NCBI GenBank assembly: GCA_019323015.1
Contig: JAHWHY010000003.1
Span: 1-64,000, forward strand
Origin: Candidatus Woesearchaeota archaeon
GTDB lineage: Archaea; Nanobdellota; Nanobdellia; Woesearchaeales; ARS49
DNA length: 64,000 bases
Direction: 5' to 3'
Under the pieces are notes generated by a model. It was not told the origin of the DNA and made no database searches. It worked only from the letters and a program-made list of their open reading frames with translations. The position numbers and the translations under genes were made by a program. Below, piece after piece: positions 7,924-17,182 of the stretch (position 1 is its first letter; each line of letters opens with the position of its first letter).

Positions 7924-9125
7924 TAAAAGATTATTTTATAGTTTCATTCAAGAGCTTGAAATCAAGAAAGCTTCGTACTTTCTTGACTATGCTGGGAATA
8001 TTTATAGGCATTGCTGCTGTTGTTAGCTTGATTTCTGTTGGACAGGGCCTGCAAAAGGCTATTACAGAGCAGTTTGAGGCAATGGGTACAAACAAGATTA
8101 TGGTAATGCCTAAAGGCGGTTTTTTCGGTATTGGTGCTAGTGCTGTTATTGATGAAGATGATCTTAAGGTTATCAAGAGCTCTAGAGGCATTAAGGATGC
8201 AGGTGGTTTTTTGCAGAGAGTTGGAAAAATAAGCTACAGCAATGAAAACAAGTACACCTGGGTTGCAGGTATTCCCAGTGATAACACAAAAAAGATTATT
8301 TTTGATACAAGCAATTTCGAGATTGCAGAAGGAAGAGATATCAAGAAAGGCGATTCTTACAAGGCTGTTGCAGGTGTCAGGTTCTCTAAAGGAGAGATTT
8401 TTGACAAAAAAGTTGAGGTTGGTGACAGGATTGAGATTGAGGGATTTAAGTTCGAGATTGTTGGTCAGCTAGAGCCTATTGGCAATCCAGATGATGATTC
8501 TACATTGATTATTCCTTTGGAAACTGCAAAAGACGTGTTTGATGCAGGTGATGAATTCTCTGTTATTATTGCAGAGGTTGTTGAGGGCGAGAATGTGGGT
8601 GCTATTGCAGAATCCTTGAAGAGAACCATGAGAAGGCATCGTGATGTTGAGGAAGGTGAAGAGGATTTCGCTATTACAACATTTGAGGAGTTCATGGAAA
8701 CTTTCAGCAGTGTTTTTGCTATTGTTCAGGGTGTCTTGATTGGCATTGCAGCTATTTCTTTGCTTGTCGGCGGAATCGGCATAATGAACACCATGTATAC
8801 TGCTGTCTTGCAGAGAACTAATGAGATTGGTGTCATGAAGGCGATTGGTGCAAGAAATTCTGATATTTTGTATTTGTTTTTGATAGAATCTGGTTTCTTA
8901 GGATTAGTTGGCGGTGCTGTTGGTATCTTGATTGGCATGGGAATGAGTAAAGTGATAGAACTTGCAGCTGCCCAGGCAAACTTTGGTATTCTTCAGGCGC
9001 ACTTTCCATGGTATTTAGTGGCCGGCGCTCTTGCATTCTCATTCATAATCGGCTCTGTTGCAGGTGTCTGGCCAGCAATGCAAGCTTCAAGATTAAAGCC
9101 TGTGGATGCTTTGCGTTATGAATGA
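7920..9125 (+). CDS. MacB/FtsX-like ABC permease 2
   Basis: A 401-aa paralogue of the permease at 5827: N-terminal TM helix, extracytoplasmic MacB_PCD-like domain, three C-terminal TM helices and the motif GGIGIMNTMYTAVLQRTNEIG. It ends PVDALRYE. The start overlaps the nucleotidyltransferase stop (ATGA). With the first permease and the single ATPase it would form an asymmetric LolCE-like exporter in the cytoplasmic membrane. Its last codons are copied again 56 bp downstream in a short repeat element. Confidence 0.94.
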   Translation: MIKDYFIVSFKSLKSRKLRTFLTMLGIFIGIAAVVSLISVGQGLQKAITEQFEAMGTNKIMVMPKGGFFGIGASAVIDEDDLKVIKSSRGIKDAGGFLQRVGKISYSNENKYTWVAGIPSDNTKKIIFDTSNFEIAEGRDIKKGDSYKAVAGVRFSKGEIFDKKVEVGDRIEIEGFKFEIVGQLEPIGNPDDDSTLIIPLETAKDVFDAGDEFSVIIAEVVEGENVGAIAESLKRTMRRHRDVEEGEEDFAITTFEEFMETFSSVFAIVQGVLIGIAAISLLVGGIGIMNTMYTAVLQRTNEIGVMKAIGARNSDILYLFLIESGFLGLVGGAVGILIGMGMSKVIELAAAQANFGILQAHFPWYLVAGALAFSFIIGSVAGVWPAMQASRLKPVDALRYE

Positions 9126-9179
9126 TTTGAGTTACGCAAAGCTACGAAACGCCAGTTGAGTCTGCTTTGCGTTATGAAT
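9107..9179 (+). repeat. Degenerate copy of the permease-tail element
   Basis: The 17-bp TGCTTTGCGTTATGAAT at 9107-9123 (end of permease 2) recurs at 9163-9179. Between them lies a segment holding AAGCTACGAAACGCCAGTTG, which matches the core of the 74-bp repeat at 7027-7195 with one extra C. An open frame 9118-9159 (MNDLSYAKLRNAS) keeps the KLRNA peptide before that extra base truncates it. ACGCAAAGC and GCTTTGCGT could pair as a hairpin, possibly ending the operon transcript. Confidence 0.75.
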
Positions 9180-9185
9180 AAAGAA

Positions 9186-9734
9186 TTATTCTTTTCTCTC
9201 CCCAAATATCTTTTCTGCAATCATTGCAAATCTTACACCCATCATGCGGGCATAATCCACATCACCTACAGAAACTACATAGCCGAAAAATGCCCCTGCT
9301 TTTCCAAAGAATTCATGTGCATCAATTATTCTTGCATCAAGTATTCCATGCTTTGCGCGCTTGCTTTCAAACACCATTGGTTCGTTCTCAAGAAGCTCTT
9401 GAAGTTCTTCTTTCTCTGCTTCTTCTGCTTCTGTATCCATAACAAAATAATTAACTGTTATGTCATGCACAATAGTGCCGCCAGCAGACTTCGCAGTTAT
9501 GTTGATTTTATGATGTTCTCCTTCCTGTTCTGGAGTGACTTTGTAATTGCTTGCTATTATAACATTCCTTGTATTTATGGTGTAAAGAAGTTCCTGCACA
9601 TAATTCCAGTCAGCGCCTCTTTTTTCTATTTCATCGCCTATCAAACGGCCCGTAATATAGAATCCTTCAACAGCATCATCTTTATGTGATTCAAGTATTT
9701 GTTCTATTTCACTTATTGTTCGTTCTTCTCCCAC
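9186..9734 (-). CDS. Hypothetical protein, 182 aa
   Basis: A soluble acidic protein with GTG start at 9734 and an AAGGTGA ribosome site about 10 nt upstream. No TM or signal segment. A beta-rich middle (HHKINITAKSAGGTIVHDITV) is followed by a glutamate-rich stretch and an alpha-helical C-terminus. The middle resembles the next upstream gene on the same strand (SHKITLRSEIPPYELEIKYSL), so the two may be diverged paralogues. It converges with the ABC exporter operon. Function unknown. Confidence 0.7.
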   Translation of the reverse strand: MGEERTISEIEQILESHKDDAVEGFYITGRLIGDEIEKRGADWNYVQELLYTINTRNVIIASNYKVTPEQEGEHHKINITAKSAGGTIVHDITVNYFVMDTEAEEAEKEELQELLENEPMVFESKRAKHGILDARIIDAHEFFGKAGAFFGYVVSVGDVDYARMMGVRFAMIAEKIFGERKE

Positions 9735-9785
9735 TTTTGCTTCACCTTATTGCAAGTTTTTTTTAATGCTTAAAAATCTTTTGAC

Positions 9786-10154
9786 TTAATCACGCATGTG
9801 CAGTATTGCTTTGCTAACATCTTTTAAGACACCAAGCAAACCAAAGATTCCGCCGTGATATTCATCACTCAAGGAATATTTTATCTCTAATTCATAAGGA
9901 GGAATTTCTGAACGCAAAGTTATTTTATGGCTCTCTGTTTCGCCGTCATCAACAACTTCATGTATGCCTGTTATTGTACTTCTGTCTATGCAAGAACCTG
10001 GTGCGCTTATCAGGCCGATACCAAAGTCTACATCTTCTCCTTCTACAGAACCAGCACTAGTTTTACCGCCTATGCTCACAGACGCATTTCTCTGCTTTGC
10101 TTCTTTTAACAGAGCTAGCACAGCGTTTGCATCGATATCATATGTCTTCCCCAT
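9786..10154 (-). CDS. Hypothetical protein, 122 aa
   Basis: The start at 10154 (MGKTYDIDANAVLALL) is chosen over an upstream in-frame start at 10334, which would run through the promoter and 5' end of the divergent antiporter gene. The protein is soluble, with a glycine-rich beta region (SVSIGGKTSAGSV, DFGIGLISAPG) and a C-terminal helix. It shares a short beta segment with its downstream neighbour at 9186. I do not recognise a family. Confidence 0.65.
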   Translation of the reverse strand: MGKTYDIDANAVLALLKEAKQRNASVSIGGKTSAGSVEGEDVDFGIGLISAPGSCIDRSTITGIHEVVDDGETESHKITLRSEIPPYELEIKYSLSDEYHGGIFGLLGVLKDVSKAILHMRD

Positions 10155-10245
10155 ACAACACAGTAATAAACCAGAATTTAAAAAGATTTGTGTTACGCAG
10201 GAGTTACGACTTAAATTTATATATGCTCTTTTATGATACCAGAAT

Positions 10246-11427
10246 ATGCTGTTTGAAATTGAGGGGCCTGTATTAGTCTTATTATTTATTCTATTCATAG
10301 GCCTTATTATTCCTGAATTAGCAAAAAAATTCAAGCTTCCGTATATTACTGTTTTGCTGCTGTTGGGTGCTGTTCTTGGGCCTAATGCTTTTGATTATGT
10401 TCAACCGAACAACATAATTGATTTTTTTGCTTTTCTTGGTGCTGCATTCCTCTTGCTGATGGCTGGCATGGAGGCAAAGCTTAGCCAGCTAAAGAATTTG
10501 CAAAAGAAAATCTATGTAATGTCTGCTGCAAATGGCTTGATTCCTTTTGGAGTGGGTGTTGCAATTACCAGGTTTTTTGGTTATTCCTGGATGGCTTCTC
10601 TTCTTGTGGGTATTGTGTTTCTTTCGTCCTCTTTTGCGATAATTATTCCTATTCTTAAATCTGCTAATCTGTTCAAGAAGCAGATTGGCCAGACAATTGC
10701 CTCCGCAGTAATTATAGAAGATATTCTTAGCTTGCTGCTGCTTGCAATTGTTTTGCAGACAGTTGCTCCTATCACGCAGTTTCCTCTGCCTGTGTATTTT
10801 ATTATACTGATTTTATCTGTGGTTTTCTTGAAAATCATCCTTCCTGGTTTTGCAAAGTACTTGTTCAGGAGATGGAAAGACCACGATGATGAAGAGAGCC
10901 AGCTGCGTTTTGTGATTGTGCTTTTGATGGCAGTCTTGTTTTATTTCTCTCTGCTTGGAGTGCATCCAATTTCTGCAGCATTCTTGGTCGGAATTTTGCT
11001 GGCAGATGTTGTGACTTCAGATGAATTATACAACAAGCTGCATACTCTGGCTTATGGCCTATTTGTTCCGGTTTTCTTTTTTGTTGTTGGCATGAAGATG
11101 GACTTGACAATTTTCACATATATTGATTTTCAGGAAGTCATTGTTTTTTGCCTTGTTGCAGGCCTTTTGCTGGCGAAGTTCTTGAGTGGTTATTTTGCTG
11201 CAAGATGGGATAGGTTCTCTAAAAAGAATTCCTTGGTTTTTGGCATATCTTCAACAACACAATTGACAACAACGCTGGCAGTGACTTATGCAGCTTCTGC
11301 ACTTGGTTTGCTGGATACAACATTAGTTACTGGAATTGTATTGATTTCTGTCATCACCACAGTGCTCTCACCTTTAATTCTAAATTTATTAGTCCAGAAA
11401 AAGAGAGTGACTTCTTTTCTGCCTTAG
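10246..11427 (+). CDS. CPA2-family cation/proton antiporter (KefB/NapA-like)
   Basis: A 393-aa protein with 11-12 predicted TM helices and no cytosolic regulatory domain. Family marks are LPYITVLLLLGAVLGPNAFDYV, LLMAGMEAKLSQL and the later FFFVVGMKMDL, equivalent to the inner helices of the CPA2 fold. It would exchange Na+ or K+ for H+ across the membrane. A TTTATATA box about 30 nt upstream suggests a short leader. It is followed at 38 nt by an MscS-type channel, consistent with a cation and osmotic homeostasis pair. Confidence 0.9.
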   Translation: MLFEIEGPVLVLLFILFIGLIIPELAKKFKLPYITVLLLLGAVLGPNAFDYVQPNNIIDFFAFLGAAFLLLMAGMEAKLSQLKNLQKKIYVMSAANGLIPFGVGVAITRFFGYSWMASLLVGIVFLSSSFAIIIPILKSANLFKKQIGQTIASAVIIEDILSLLLLAIVLQTVAPITQFPLPVYFIILILSVVFLKIILPGFAKYLFRRWKDHDDEESQLRFVIVLLMAVLFYFSLLGVHPISAAFLVGILLADVVTSDELYNKLHTLAYGLFVPVFFFVVGMKMDLTIFTYIDFQEVIVFCLVAGLLLAKFLSGYFAARWDRFSKKNSLVFGISSTTQLTTTLAVTYAASALGLLDTTLVTGIVLISVITTVLSPLILNLLVQKKRVTSFLP

Positions 11428-11464
11428 AAAAGTTTAAATACTAATACTCTTGTATTAAACTATC

Positions 11465-12376
11465 ATGAAAAAAGAGGGGAGCTGGCTATTTATTTACATA
11501 TTCTTATTCATAGTCTTGCTTATCTTAAGAATTGCAGGACCTTCACAGGCTTTTTTCAATTGGACGCAGATTCATGCGCACATATTCCATTCTGCATTAG
11601 CAATACTGCTTGCGCTCTCACTTTCAGAGATTGCAGGAATATATCTTAAGCATGCTTCATTGATAAGAATCGCGCATTATATTTTATTCTTCGGCACATG
11701 TATTGCAATAATTTTCATATTTCAGGATAAACTGCTTTCTGCAAGTATTTCCTTAGGAATTGCAGCTGCTGCTTTGGCATTTATTTTTCAGTCACCTGTT
11801 CTTAACCTGATGGGCTGGATATATCTCACAATGGGCCAGATTTACAAGGAAGGCGACCGCATTCGTATAAATGACTTGAAAGGGGATATATTAGACGTTA
11901 ATCCTTTGCGTACAAAGGTGCGTGAGGTTGGCGGAGAGTATGTTAATGCGGATTTGCCTAGCGGAAGACTGATCACATTTCCAAATTCCTTGCTGTTGAC
12001 AACGCCCATCTCTAATTATTCCAAGTATTTTCCGTATATTTGGGTTGATGCAGCGTTTCAATTGACCTACGATACTGACTTTGGTTTTGTAATGAAAAAT
12101 ATCCAAGACATTGTAGCCAAGAATCTTAAGAAATACAAGAAAGACATGGAGCAAAGATATACTGTGATGCTTCATTTTTTTGATGTGAAAAAAGAAGAGT
12201 TTAGCATGATTAATTTTAATTTGAATGCAGTCAATAGCTGGATTGAATTAAGGGTAACTTACCCTGTTAATCCTAAAGAGCAGTCTGGAATAACAACAAA
12301 AGTAAATACAGATATTATCAATTTTCTGAAGAAGCATCCTAAGAAGGCTGCATTCCCTAAGGGAACCGCAAGATAA
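11465..12376 (+). CDS. MscS-family mechanosensitive channel
   Basis: A 303-aa membrane protein with about four TM helices. The pore-lining helix region SISLGIAAAALAFIFQSPVLNLMGWIYL has the Gly/Ala packing of MscS TM3, and the beta domain follows with YKEGDRIRINDLKGDILDVN and TFPNSLLLTTPISNYS, both conserved in the family. The C-terminal alpha/beta vestibule is complete. It would release solutes on hypo-osmotic shock. Its own TATA-like sequence lies in the 37-nt gap after the antiporter. Confidence 0.92.
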   Translation: MKKEGSWLFIYIFLFIVLLILRIAGPSQAFFNWTQIHAHIFHSALAILLALSLSEIAGIYLKHASLIRIAHYILFFGTCIAIIFIFQDKLLSASISLGIAAAALAFIFQSPVLNLMGWIYLTMGQIYKEGDRIRINDLKGDILDVNPLRTKVREVGGEYVNADLPSGRLITFPNSLLLTTPISNYSKYFPYIWVDAAFQLTYDTDFGFVMKNIQDIVAKNLKKYKKDMEQRYTVMLHFFDVKKEEFSMINFNLNAVNSWIELRVTYPVNPKEQSGITTKVNTDIINFLKKHPKKAAFPKGTAR

Positions 12377-12389
12377 GAGGTGTTAAAAA

Positions 12390-12677
12390 ATGACAAACAA
12401 ACTGAGAATAATTGTGTTGGACATATTAAAACCGCACAAGCCAGACATAATTGATTTTGGTATTGCTGTGGAGAAAATAAATGGCGTGAATTGCCTTAAT
12501 CTTTCTGTATATGCTGTTGACGAGAAGACAGAGTCCATCAAGGTTGCTCTGGAAGGCAAGAGTCTTGATATGAAAAAGATAAAGAAACTAATTGAAGATT
12601 TCGGTGCAGTTATTCACAGCATTGACAAGGCTGTGATTGGCGAAAGTAAAATAATTAATGTGCCTGACTTGAAATGA
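12390..12677 (+). CDS. DUF211 (COG1888) protein
   Basis: A 95-aa protein matching the archaeal DUF211 family: LRIIVLDILKPHKPDIIDF at the start, INGVNCLNLSVYAVDEKTES in the middle and EDFGAVIHSIDKAVIG near the end. The fold is ferredoxin-like and function unknown. A GAGGTG ribosome site precedes the ATG. It overlaps the next membrane protein by ATGA, a pairing that suggests a role with metal transport or sensing (inference). Confidence 0.9.
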   Translation: MTNKLRIIVLDILKPHKPDIIDFGIAVEKINGVNCLNLSVYAVDEKTESIKVALEGKSLDMKKIKKLIEDFGAVIHSIDKAVIGESKIINVPDLK

Positions 12678-13258
12678 ATAATTTAAAAGATGTATTAAAT
12701 ATAGTGAAAGAGCACGAGATTATTCGCAGGTATATGATTATTAATTCTTTTGACGGTGCTCTCACAATATTTGGAATCCTGATGGCTAGTTTTATTGCTG
12801 GGATAAGAAACCCTTCTTTGATAATTCTCCCAAGCATTGGTGCGGCTATTGCAATGTGTGTCTCTGGCATCTGGGGAGCTTATGCAGCAGAGTCTGCTGA
12901 AGTGAAAAAGAAGTTCAAGGAGCTTGAGAAGCATCTGCTAACAAAGCTGCATATGTCAAAAAGATATGCAGAAAGCCAAAAAATTAATTTATTGGTTGGT
13001 CTTGTTGATGGCATAAGTCCTCTTATCACATCAATGATAATAATACTTCCTTTTTTCTTTGCAAATGCCGGACTTCTTGGCGTGATGCAGGCATATTATT
13101 ATTCCATTGCACTTATCACAGTTGTTTTGTTTCTTCTGGGCATGTTCCTGGGAAAGGTTGCTAAGGAAAACATGTACAAGAATGGCTTTAAGATGCTTTT
13201 TGCAGGAATACTTATTGCAGTCGTTTTCTATGTCCTTGTTTTGCTGCACATTCTATAA
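12674..13258 (+). CDS. VIT/CCC1-like membrane protein
   Basis: A 194-aa protein with about five TM helices. The first helix region NSFDGALTIFGILMASFIAG matches the VIT1/CCC1 transporter motif (DGxxxxFG), which in known members moves Fe2+ or Mn2+ out of the cytosol. A charged cytosolic loop (about residues 75-105) occupies the place of the metal-binding loop. It starts inside the DUF211 stop (ATGA), so the two are translated together. Confidence 0.75.
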   Translation: MNNLKDVLNIVKEHEIIRRYMIINSFDGALTIFGILMASFIAGIRNPSLIILPSIGAAIAMCVSGIWGAYAAESAEVKKKFKELEKHLLTKLHMSKRYAESQKINLLVGLVDGISPLITSMIIILPFFFANAGLLGVMQAYYYSIALITVVLFLLGMFLGKVAKENMYKNGFKMLFAGILIAVVFYVLVLLHIL

Positions 13259-13302
13259 TTCAGTCACAAAATATTTATACTTGTCTTGTTTTTATGTTAA
13301 TA

Positions 13303-14241
13303 ATGGTGGAAAAAGAGGATATTAAACAGCATTATAAACTGCCTTTAGCTTCTGATTTAGAAAACAAGATTGCAAGAGAATATAAAGTTGCTTTTGCAAA
13401 AATTCCTAGTTTTCTAGAGGATTTTGGGGATTTCTTGTTTCCTTTGCGGATACCTTCAGAAGACCTGAAGGATTCGCATGAATCAAGAGGAGCTACAGAC
13501 GTCTATGATGAACAGCTTTTAGAATTATACGCGCTTTCACTTGCAAAGGCAGAGATTGCTGCTTCAGAAGCCACCCCTGAAACAGCCACAAGTATTCTTG
13601 ACAAGATTCTGGGTGAGCAGGATGATTTGTTTTTAAGCGAGCTTAATAAAAAGAGCAAATGGCAGAGTTATCTTTCTCCTGAATGTATTGCTGCCTGGTA
13701 TGATGACAAAAGAAGGGCTGCATTAAGAGGTTTGGCAAGAAAAGGAATAACACTTCAGGAAAAATTAGAAGAAAAACCAGAATCAGTTTCCGGACCGCAG
13801 CCAGGAAGATTCAGGCTTTTGTACGGCTTGACTATTGCTAATACTTTTTTGCTTGCTGCGCTTACTGCTTATGCAGTCATTGGTTCTATTTACGGCATTT
13901 CTGTGTTCCAGAAAGAAAAACAGTCTCTTGAACTGGAAATGGACATGAAAGAAAAAGCATACATACATCAATTCTATGAGTTTGCAGATAAGATTGACCC
14001 TCCAAAAGATGATAATGACAAGGAAAAAAAGCGCAAGATTCCTCTTCCAGAAAGAGTGATGCAGGTGCTTAAGGTCTATGAGCAAAGGCTTATTGATCAG
14101 GGAGAAAACAGGTATCGCAAGGTTTCTGCAGCAGACTACCAGCGCTGGGGTGATGATTTCATCAAAAGGCTTGAGAATGGCGAAGTTGACTTTGACAAGA
14201 TAATGGAAGCTTATTTCAGAAAAAAGATGGAAGGAAAATAA
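13303..14241 (+). CDS. Hypothetical membrane-anchored protein
   Basis: About 312 aa. I chose the ATG at 13303 because an ATTTATAC box about 27 nt upstream predicts leaderless initiation there; an in-frame ATG at 13294 is the alternative. Residues about 1-165 are acidic and helical, one TM helix lies near 170-195 (LLYGLTIANTFLLAALTAYAV), and a charged predicted coiled-coil tail follows (KEKQSLELEMDMKEKAY). No family is recognised. It converges with the large surface protein that ends at 14242. Confidence 0.7.
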   Translation: MVEKEDIKQHYKLPLASDLENKIAREYKVAFAKIPSFLEDFGDFLFPLRIPSEDLKDSHESRGATDVYDEQLLELYALSLAKAEIAASEATPETATSILDKILGEQDDLFLSELNKKSKWQSYLSPECIAAWYDDKRRAALRGLARKGITLQEKLEEKPESVSGPQPGRFRLLYGLTIANTFLLAALTAYAVIGSIYGISVFQKEKQSLELEMDMKEKAYIHQFYEFADKIDPPKDDNDKEKKRKIPLPERVMQVLKVYEQRLIDQGENRYRKVSAADYQRWGDDFIKRLENGEVDFDKIMEAYFRKKMEGK

Positions 14242-17058
14242 TTAAAATAAATTAAGCCAGTTTAGCCAGGGCAGGATTGTTTGTATCAATAATTGTCCCA
14301 TTGATTTTACAGTATTAATCACTACATTTTCTTCTGCTTTTGGTTCAATTGTTTCCTGTTTTTTTTCTTCTGTTTTTGGTTCTGAAAGAGGTTCTGGCTC
14401 TTTTTCAGGAGCTTTTAATGCAGGTTCTGGAGTACTGGTAACTGTATTTCCTCCACCACCAGCCCATTTTTCTGCCAAGCTGGTTCCTGTGACTGGTTTT
14501 GTAATCACTGCAAGCGGTTGTGTTGTTCTTGTAGAGCTGCTGCTTCCGCCGCCTCCTCCTCCGCCTCCGCTGCTGTAAACTTTTGGTTTTTGTCCTATTG
14601 CTTTTTTGCAGGTAAGTGTTTTGTATACTGTCTTAATTGGAACTCTCTTGACTGCAATTGTGTTATTGTCGCCGTAAAAAACATAAGCATATCCTTCTCC
14701 TTCTATTTTCGCGCTTGTTCCTGCATCTGTCTGGCCGTAGCAATCAAGCGGACAGTATGTGTTTAAGTTTATGCCGTCAAGTTCTTGTTTAAACTCTGCT
14801 GTGTAATATTGTTCAAATTTACTGGTTTGTTCTGGATAAAGTAGTTCTGACTCTCCTGTCTTTGAAGGAATATTTGTTCCTCCTGTGCCCATTGCAATTG
14901 CTCCGCAGTACCCCTGCGCTTTCATGTTTTCGTCAAACAAGGCTTTTATAATTAGCGGTTTTGAAAAGGCATTTTTCACAAGGATTGTTCCGTTATTTTG
15001 AACGGTAATAGACGGTAATTCTTCTGCTGAATTGAGGTATTCTGTTGCTTCTTTTATCTCATTTGCTCTGTAAATTGTTTGTTCAATCATGTTTTTCATA
15101 AAAACATTAAGTACATAGTTGATTTTTGCTTGCGCATATGCTTCATAAGTGCAGCTTTCAATATCAGCACTTGTTCCTGATCCAAATTTAAATAATTCAA
15201 ACATTTTTATTGAATTAAAATTAGTCTTTCCTATCAGTACTAATCTGAAGATGTTCTGCCCAAGCAGGATTATTTTGAATTGAAACTGCATAGTATTTCC
15301 TTCTTGTATTATTGATTCTATTTTTTCTTTTTCACTGATTGTTAAATTATTATAAAGGTCAAAGTTTGCAAGCACATCTTTTACAAATTCTATATTTTGT
15401 ACTTCATTAAAGTCAAGCTGCTGTATTTCTTCTATTAATCTGTCAAACTCCTTGGAATATGTGTTATTTATCATATCACTATATGCATATTCGCTGAAAA
15501 TGGCTTCACAATCTTCATTTAAGATATTTTCAAGCCAGCATTCACTTATGTTATTGCCGTCAAGAATGCCTGTCAAGCCGTATTTAAACAGCTGGTCTTT
15601 GAAAGGATAAAGAGAATTCATGTTTGGCATTGTTGAAAAGGCAGATTCTGCAAATGCTGCCCACATGCAATTTGTGAATTCCGCTGATGTCCCACCTACC
15701 TCGCGGTCTATAAGGGATGCTGTTATACGCAATTCATTTTTGATTGATTTAATCGATTCAACTGCTTTGTCAGCAATTTCAGAGACGTTTATACAGTCTT
15801 CACAAGTGTCATTTATTGGGTCTGGCTCAACTGGGCCTGTTGCATTGGTTTCATTAGAGGGCTCTTCAGGTTCGCCAGGGCACATATTATCCTTGCATTC
15901 AGTTACACACTCCTCTACTTGCTTGTAGCCGTCCCATTCAAAACAAAATGCTTTTGAAGTTCCTGCGTTCTGGCATTCATAGCCGTGATATGCCTGGCAG
16001 ATATGCCATCCATCACCATTGCAGCATTCCGGTTCTCCTGTCCAGTAATTTTCTCCGCAGTCTGCGTTTGAATAGCATTCTGGTTCAAGTTCAAGGTCAT
16101 TTCCCTCAAAATCAAAGTATAGTTTGCTTCCTGGCGCAATGATGTCTGCAGCATTGCTGTTATCATCAGTAACAATCTCTTGCCAATCTGAATAATTTAT
16201 CAAACAGGAAAGAAAATCATTATTTGTTTCAGGAATTCCTTCAATAATTGCATATGTTAAGAAGTCATTTCCATTATTTCTTGCCTGGGTTACTTTTATC
16301 CAGCATCTTGTGTGATTAAAGAGCATGTCTAAATCAGCGTTGCTCAGGCCTGCTTTATAGTACTGCTTGTATTCAAACTTATTTGAGTCATAACAGCAGT
16401 CACATCCTTCTTCATAATTAAACCCTTTTGATTCCAGCAATCCTCCGCAGTCTAGTCCGCCTGTATCTGCTTCTCCTGAGATTGCTTCTGTTGTGTATAC
16501 CCATCTTGTGTTGTATGTCTCTCCGTCGCCATTGTCACACCAGCTTCCTGCGCCTATTTTATTGCCATTGCACCTGCAATAAAAGACTACTGGGTGTCCT
16601 CCTGTAGCAGAATACACTTCACACTTGTATCCTGTGCGGTATTCTCTTGTGTCATAGTGATCACAGCTGTCATCATCTGTGTAAAGATATTCCCCTTCAG
16701 AAACATTGACGCAGGCATCTGCATTGCAGCTCAGGCCTTCTTTGCACACACCTCTTTCGCATTTGCCGTGCTTATTGCAATTGTCATACCAGCCCAGATC
16801 TCCTATAATGCCGTAGTCATCCAGCACTAGTTTCCATAACTGAAAGGATTCATCCCTGTACAAAATAGATGTTTCCTCATGTGCCTGGGATGCATGAAAA
16901 TCTGTTGAAGGAATTATACTCCATTTTTCCATTGTTAATTCTAAGAAAGTGTCATTTTTCCATTCTGCATTTTTAAAGATTACATCTCCCTGCACAGAAG
17001 GCAGTACAAGAATAAAAACAGCAAGGAGAAATACTGGTAAACTTTTTTTTAACCCCAT
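14242..17058 (-). CDS. Large Cys-rich secreted surface protein
   Basis: A 938-aa protein with a signal peptide (LPVFLLAVFILVLPSVQGD). Residues about 70-400 are rich in paired cysteines and short EGF-like or knottin-like segments (CNKHGKCERGVC, CYSNADCGENYW, CCNGDGWHICQ). The middle, from about residue 420, is helical. Near 830 there is a run of nine Gly and five Ser, then a Pro/Glu/Lys-rich stalk and a short hydrophobic C-terminus (LIQTILPWLNWLNLF) that could anchor it. Many NxS/T sites fit glycosylation. Probably a cell-surface adhesin or host-contact protein; no exact family recognised. Confidence 0.85.
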   Translation of the reverse strand: MGLKKSLPVFLLAVFILVLPSVQGDVIFKNAEWKNDTFLELTMEKWSIIPSTDFHASQAHEETSILYRDESFQLWKLVLDDYGIIGDLGWYDNCNKHGKCERGVCKEGLSCNADACVNVSEGEYLYTDDDSCDHYDTREYRTGYKCEVYSATGGHPVVFYCRCNGNKIGAGSWCDNGDGETYNTRWVYTTEAISGEADTGGLDCGGLLESKGFNYEEGCDCCYDSNKFEYKQYYKAGLSNADLDMLFNHTRCWIKVTQARNNGNDFLTYAIIEGIPETNNDFLSCLINYSDWQEIVTDDNSNAADIIAPGSKLYFDFEGNDLELEPECYSNADCGENYWTGEPECCNGDGWHICQAYHGYECQNAGTSKAFCFEWDGYKQVEECVTECKDNMCPGEPEEPSNETNATGPVEPDPINDTCEDCINVSEIADKAVESIKSIKNELRITASLIDREVGGTSAEFTNCMWAAFAESAFSTMPNMNSLYPFKDQLFKYGLTGILDGNNISECWLENILNEDCEAIFSEYAYSDMINNTYSKEFDRLIEEIQQLDFNEVQNIEFVKDVLANFDLYNNLTISEKEKIESIIQEGNTMQFQFKIILLGQNIFRLVLIGKTNFNSIKMFELFKFGSGTSADIESCTYEAYAQAKINYVLNVFMKNMIEQTIYRANEIKEATEYLNSAEELPSITVQNNGTILVKNAFSKPLIIKALFDENMKAQGYCGAIAMGTGGTNIPSKTGESELLYPEQTSKFEQYYTAEFKQELDGINLNTYCPLDCYGQTDAGTSAKIEGEGYAYVFYGDNNTIAVKRVPIKTVYKTLTCKKAIGQKPKVYSSGGGGGGGGSSSSTRTTQPLAVITKPVTGTSLAEKWAGGGGNTVTSTPEPALKAPEKEPEPLSEPKTEEKKQETIEPKAEENVVINTVKSMGQLLIQTILPWLNWLNLF

Positions 17059-17100
17059 AAAAGTTATTTATTCTTTCACAACAATTTATACTTTATGAAT

Positions 17101-17178
17101 ATATTATAATAATGCATTATAATATTATAATTTCGAAACTTTTATATATTTCAACATATTTTATTATAACTGGGGGAT
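17101..17178 (+). promoter_or_regulatory. Promoter and palindrome of AbrB-PhoU gene 1
   Basis: A perfect palindrome TTATAATATTATAA at 17117-17130 lies just before a BRE/TATA pair (TTTCGAAACTTTTATATA, 17131-17148). GGGGG at 17172-17176 serves the TTG start at 17183. The palindrome is well placed for autoregulation by the AbrB-domain protein it precedes. Confidence 0.55.
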
Positions 17179-17182
17179 TGAA

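Noticed and set aside
7020..9180. Assembly artefact as cause of the tail repeats
   Set aside because: The copies differ at several bases, including a two-step Ser codon change (AGT to TCA), which an artefact would not create.
9156..9689. Plus-strand open frame opposite the 182-aa hypothetical
   Set aside because: Rich in Cys, Phe and Tyr with no ribosome site or promoter; it is the mirror of the minus-strand gene.
10155..10334. N-terminal extension of the 122-aa hypothetical
   Set aside because: It would cross the antiporter promoter and first codons, and its residues show no conserved pattern.
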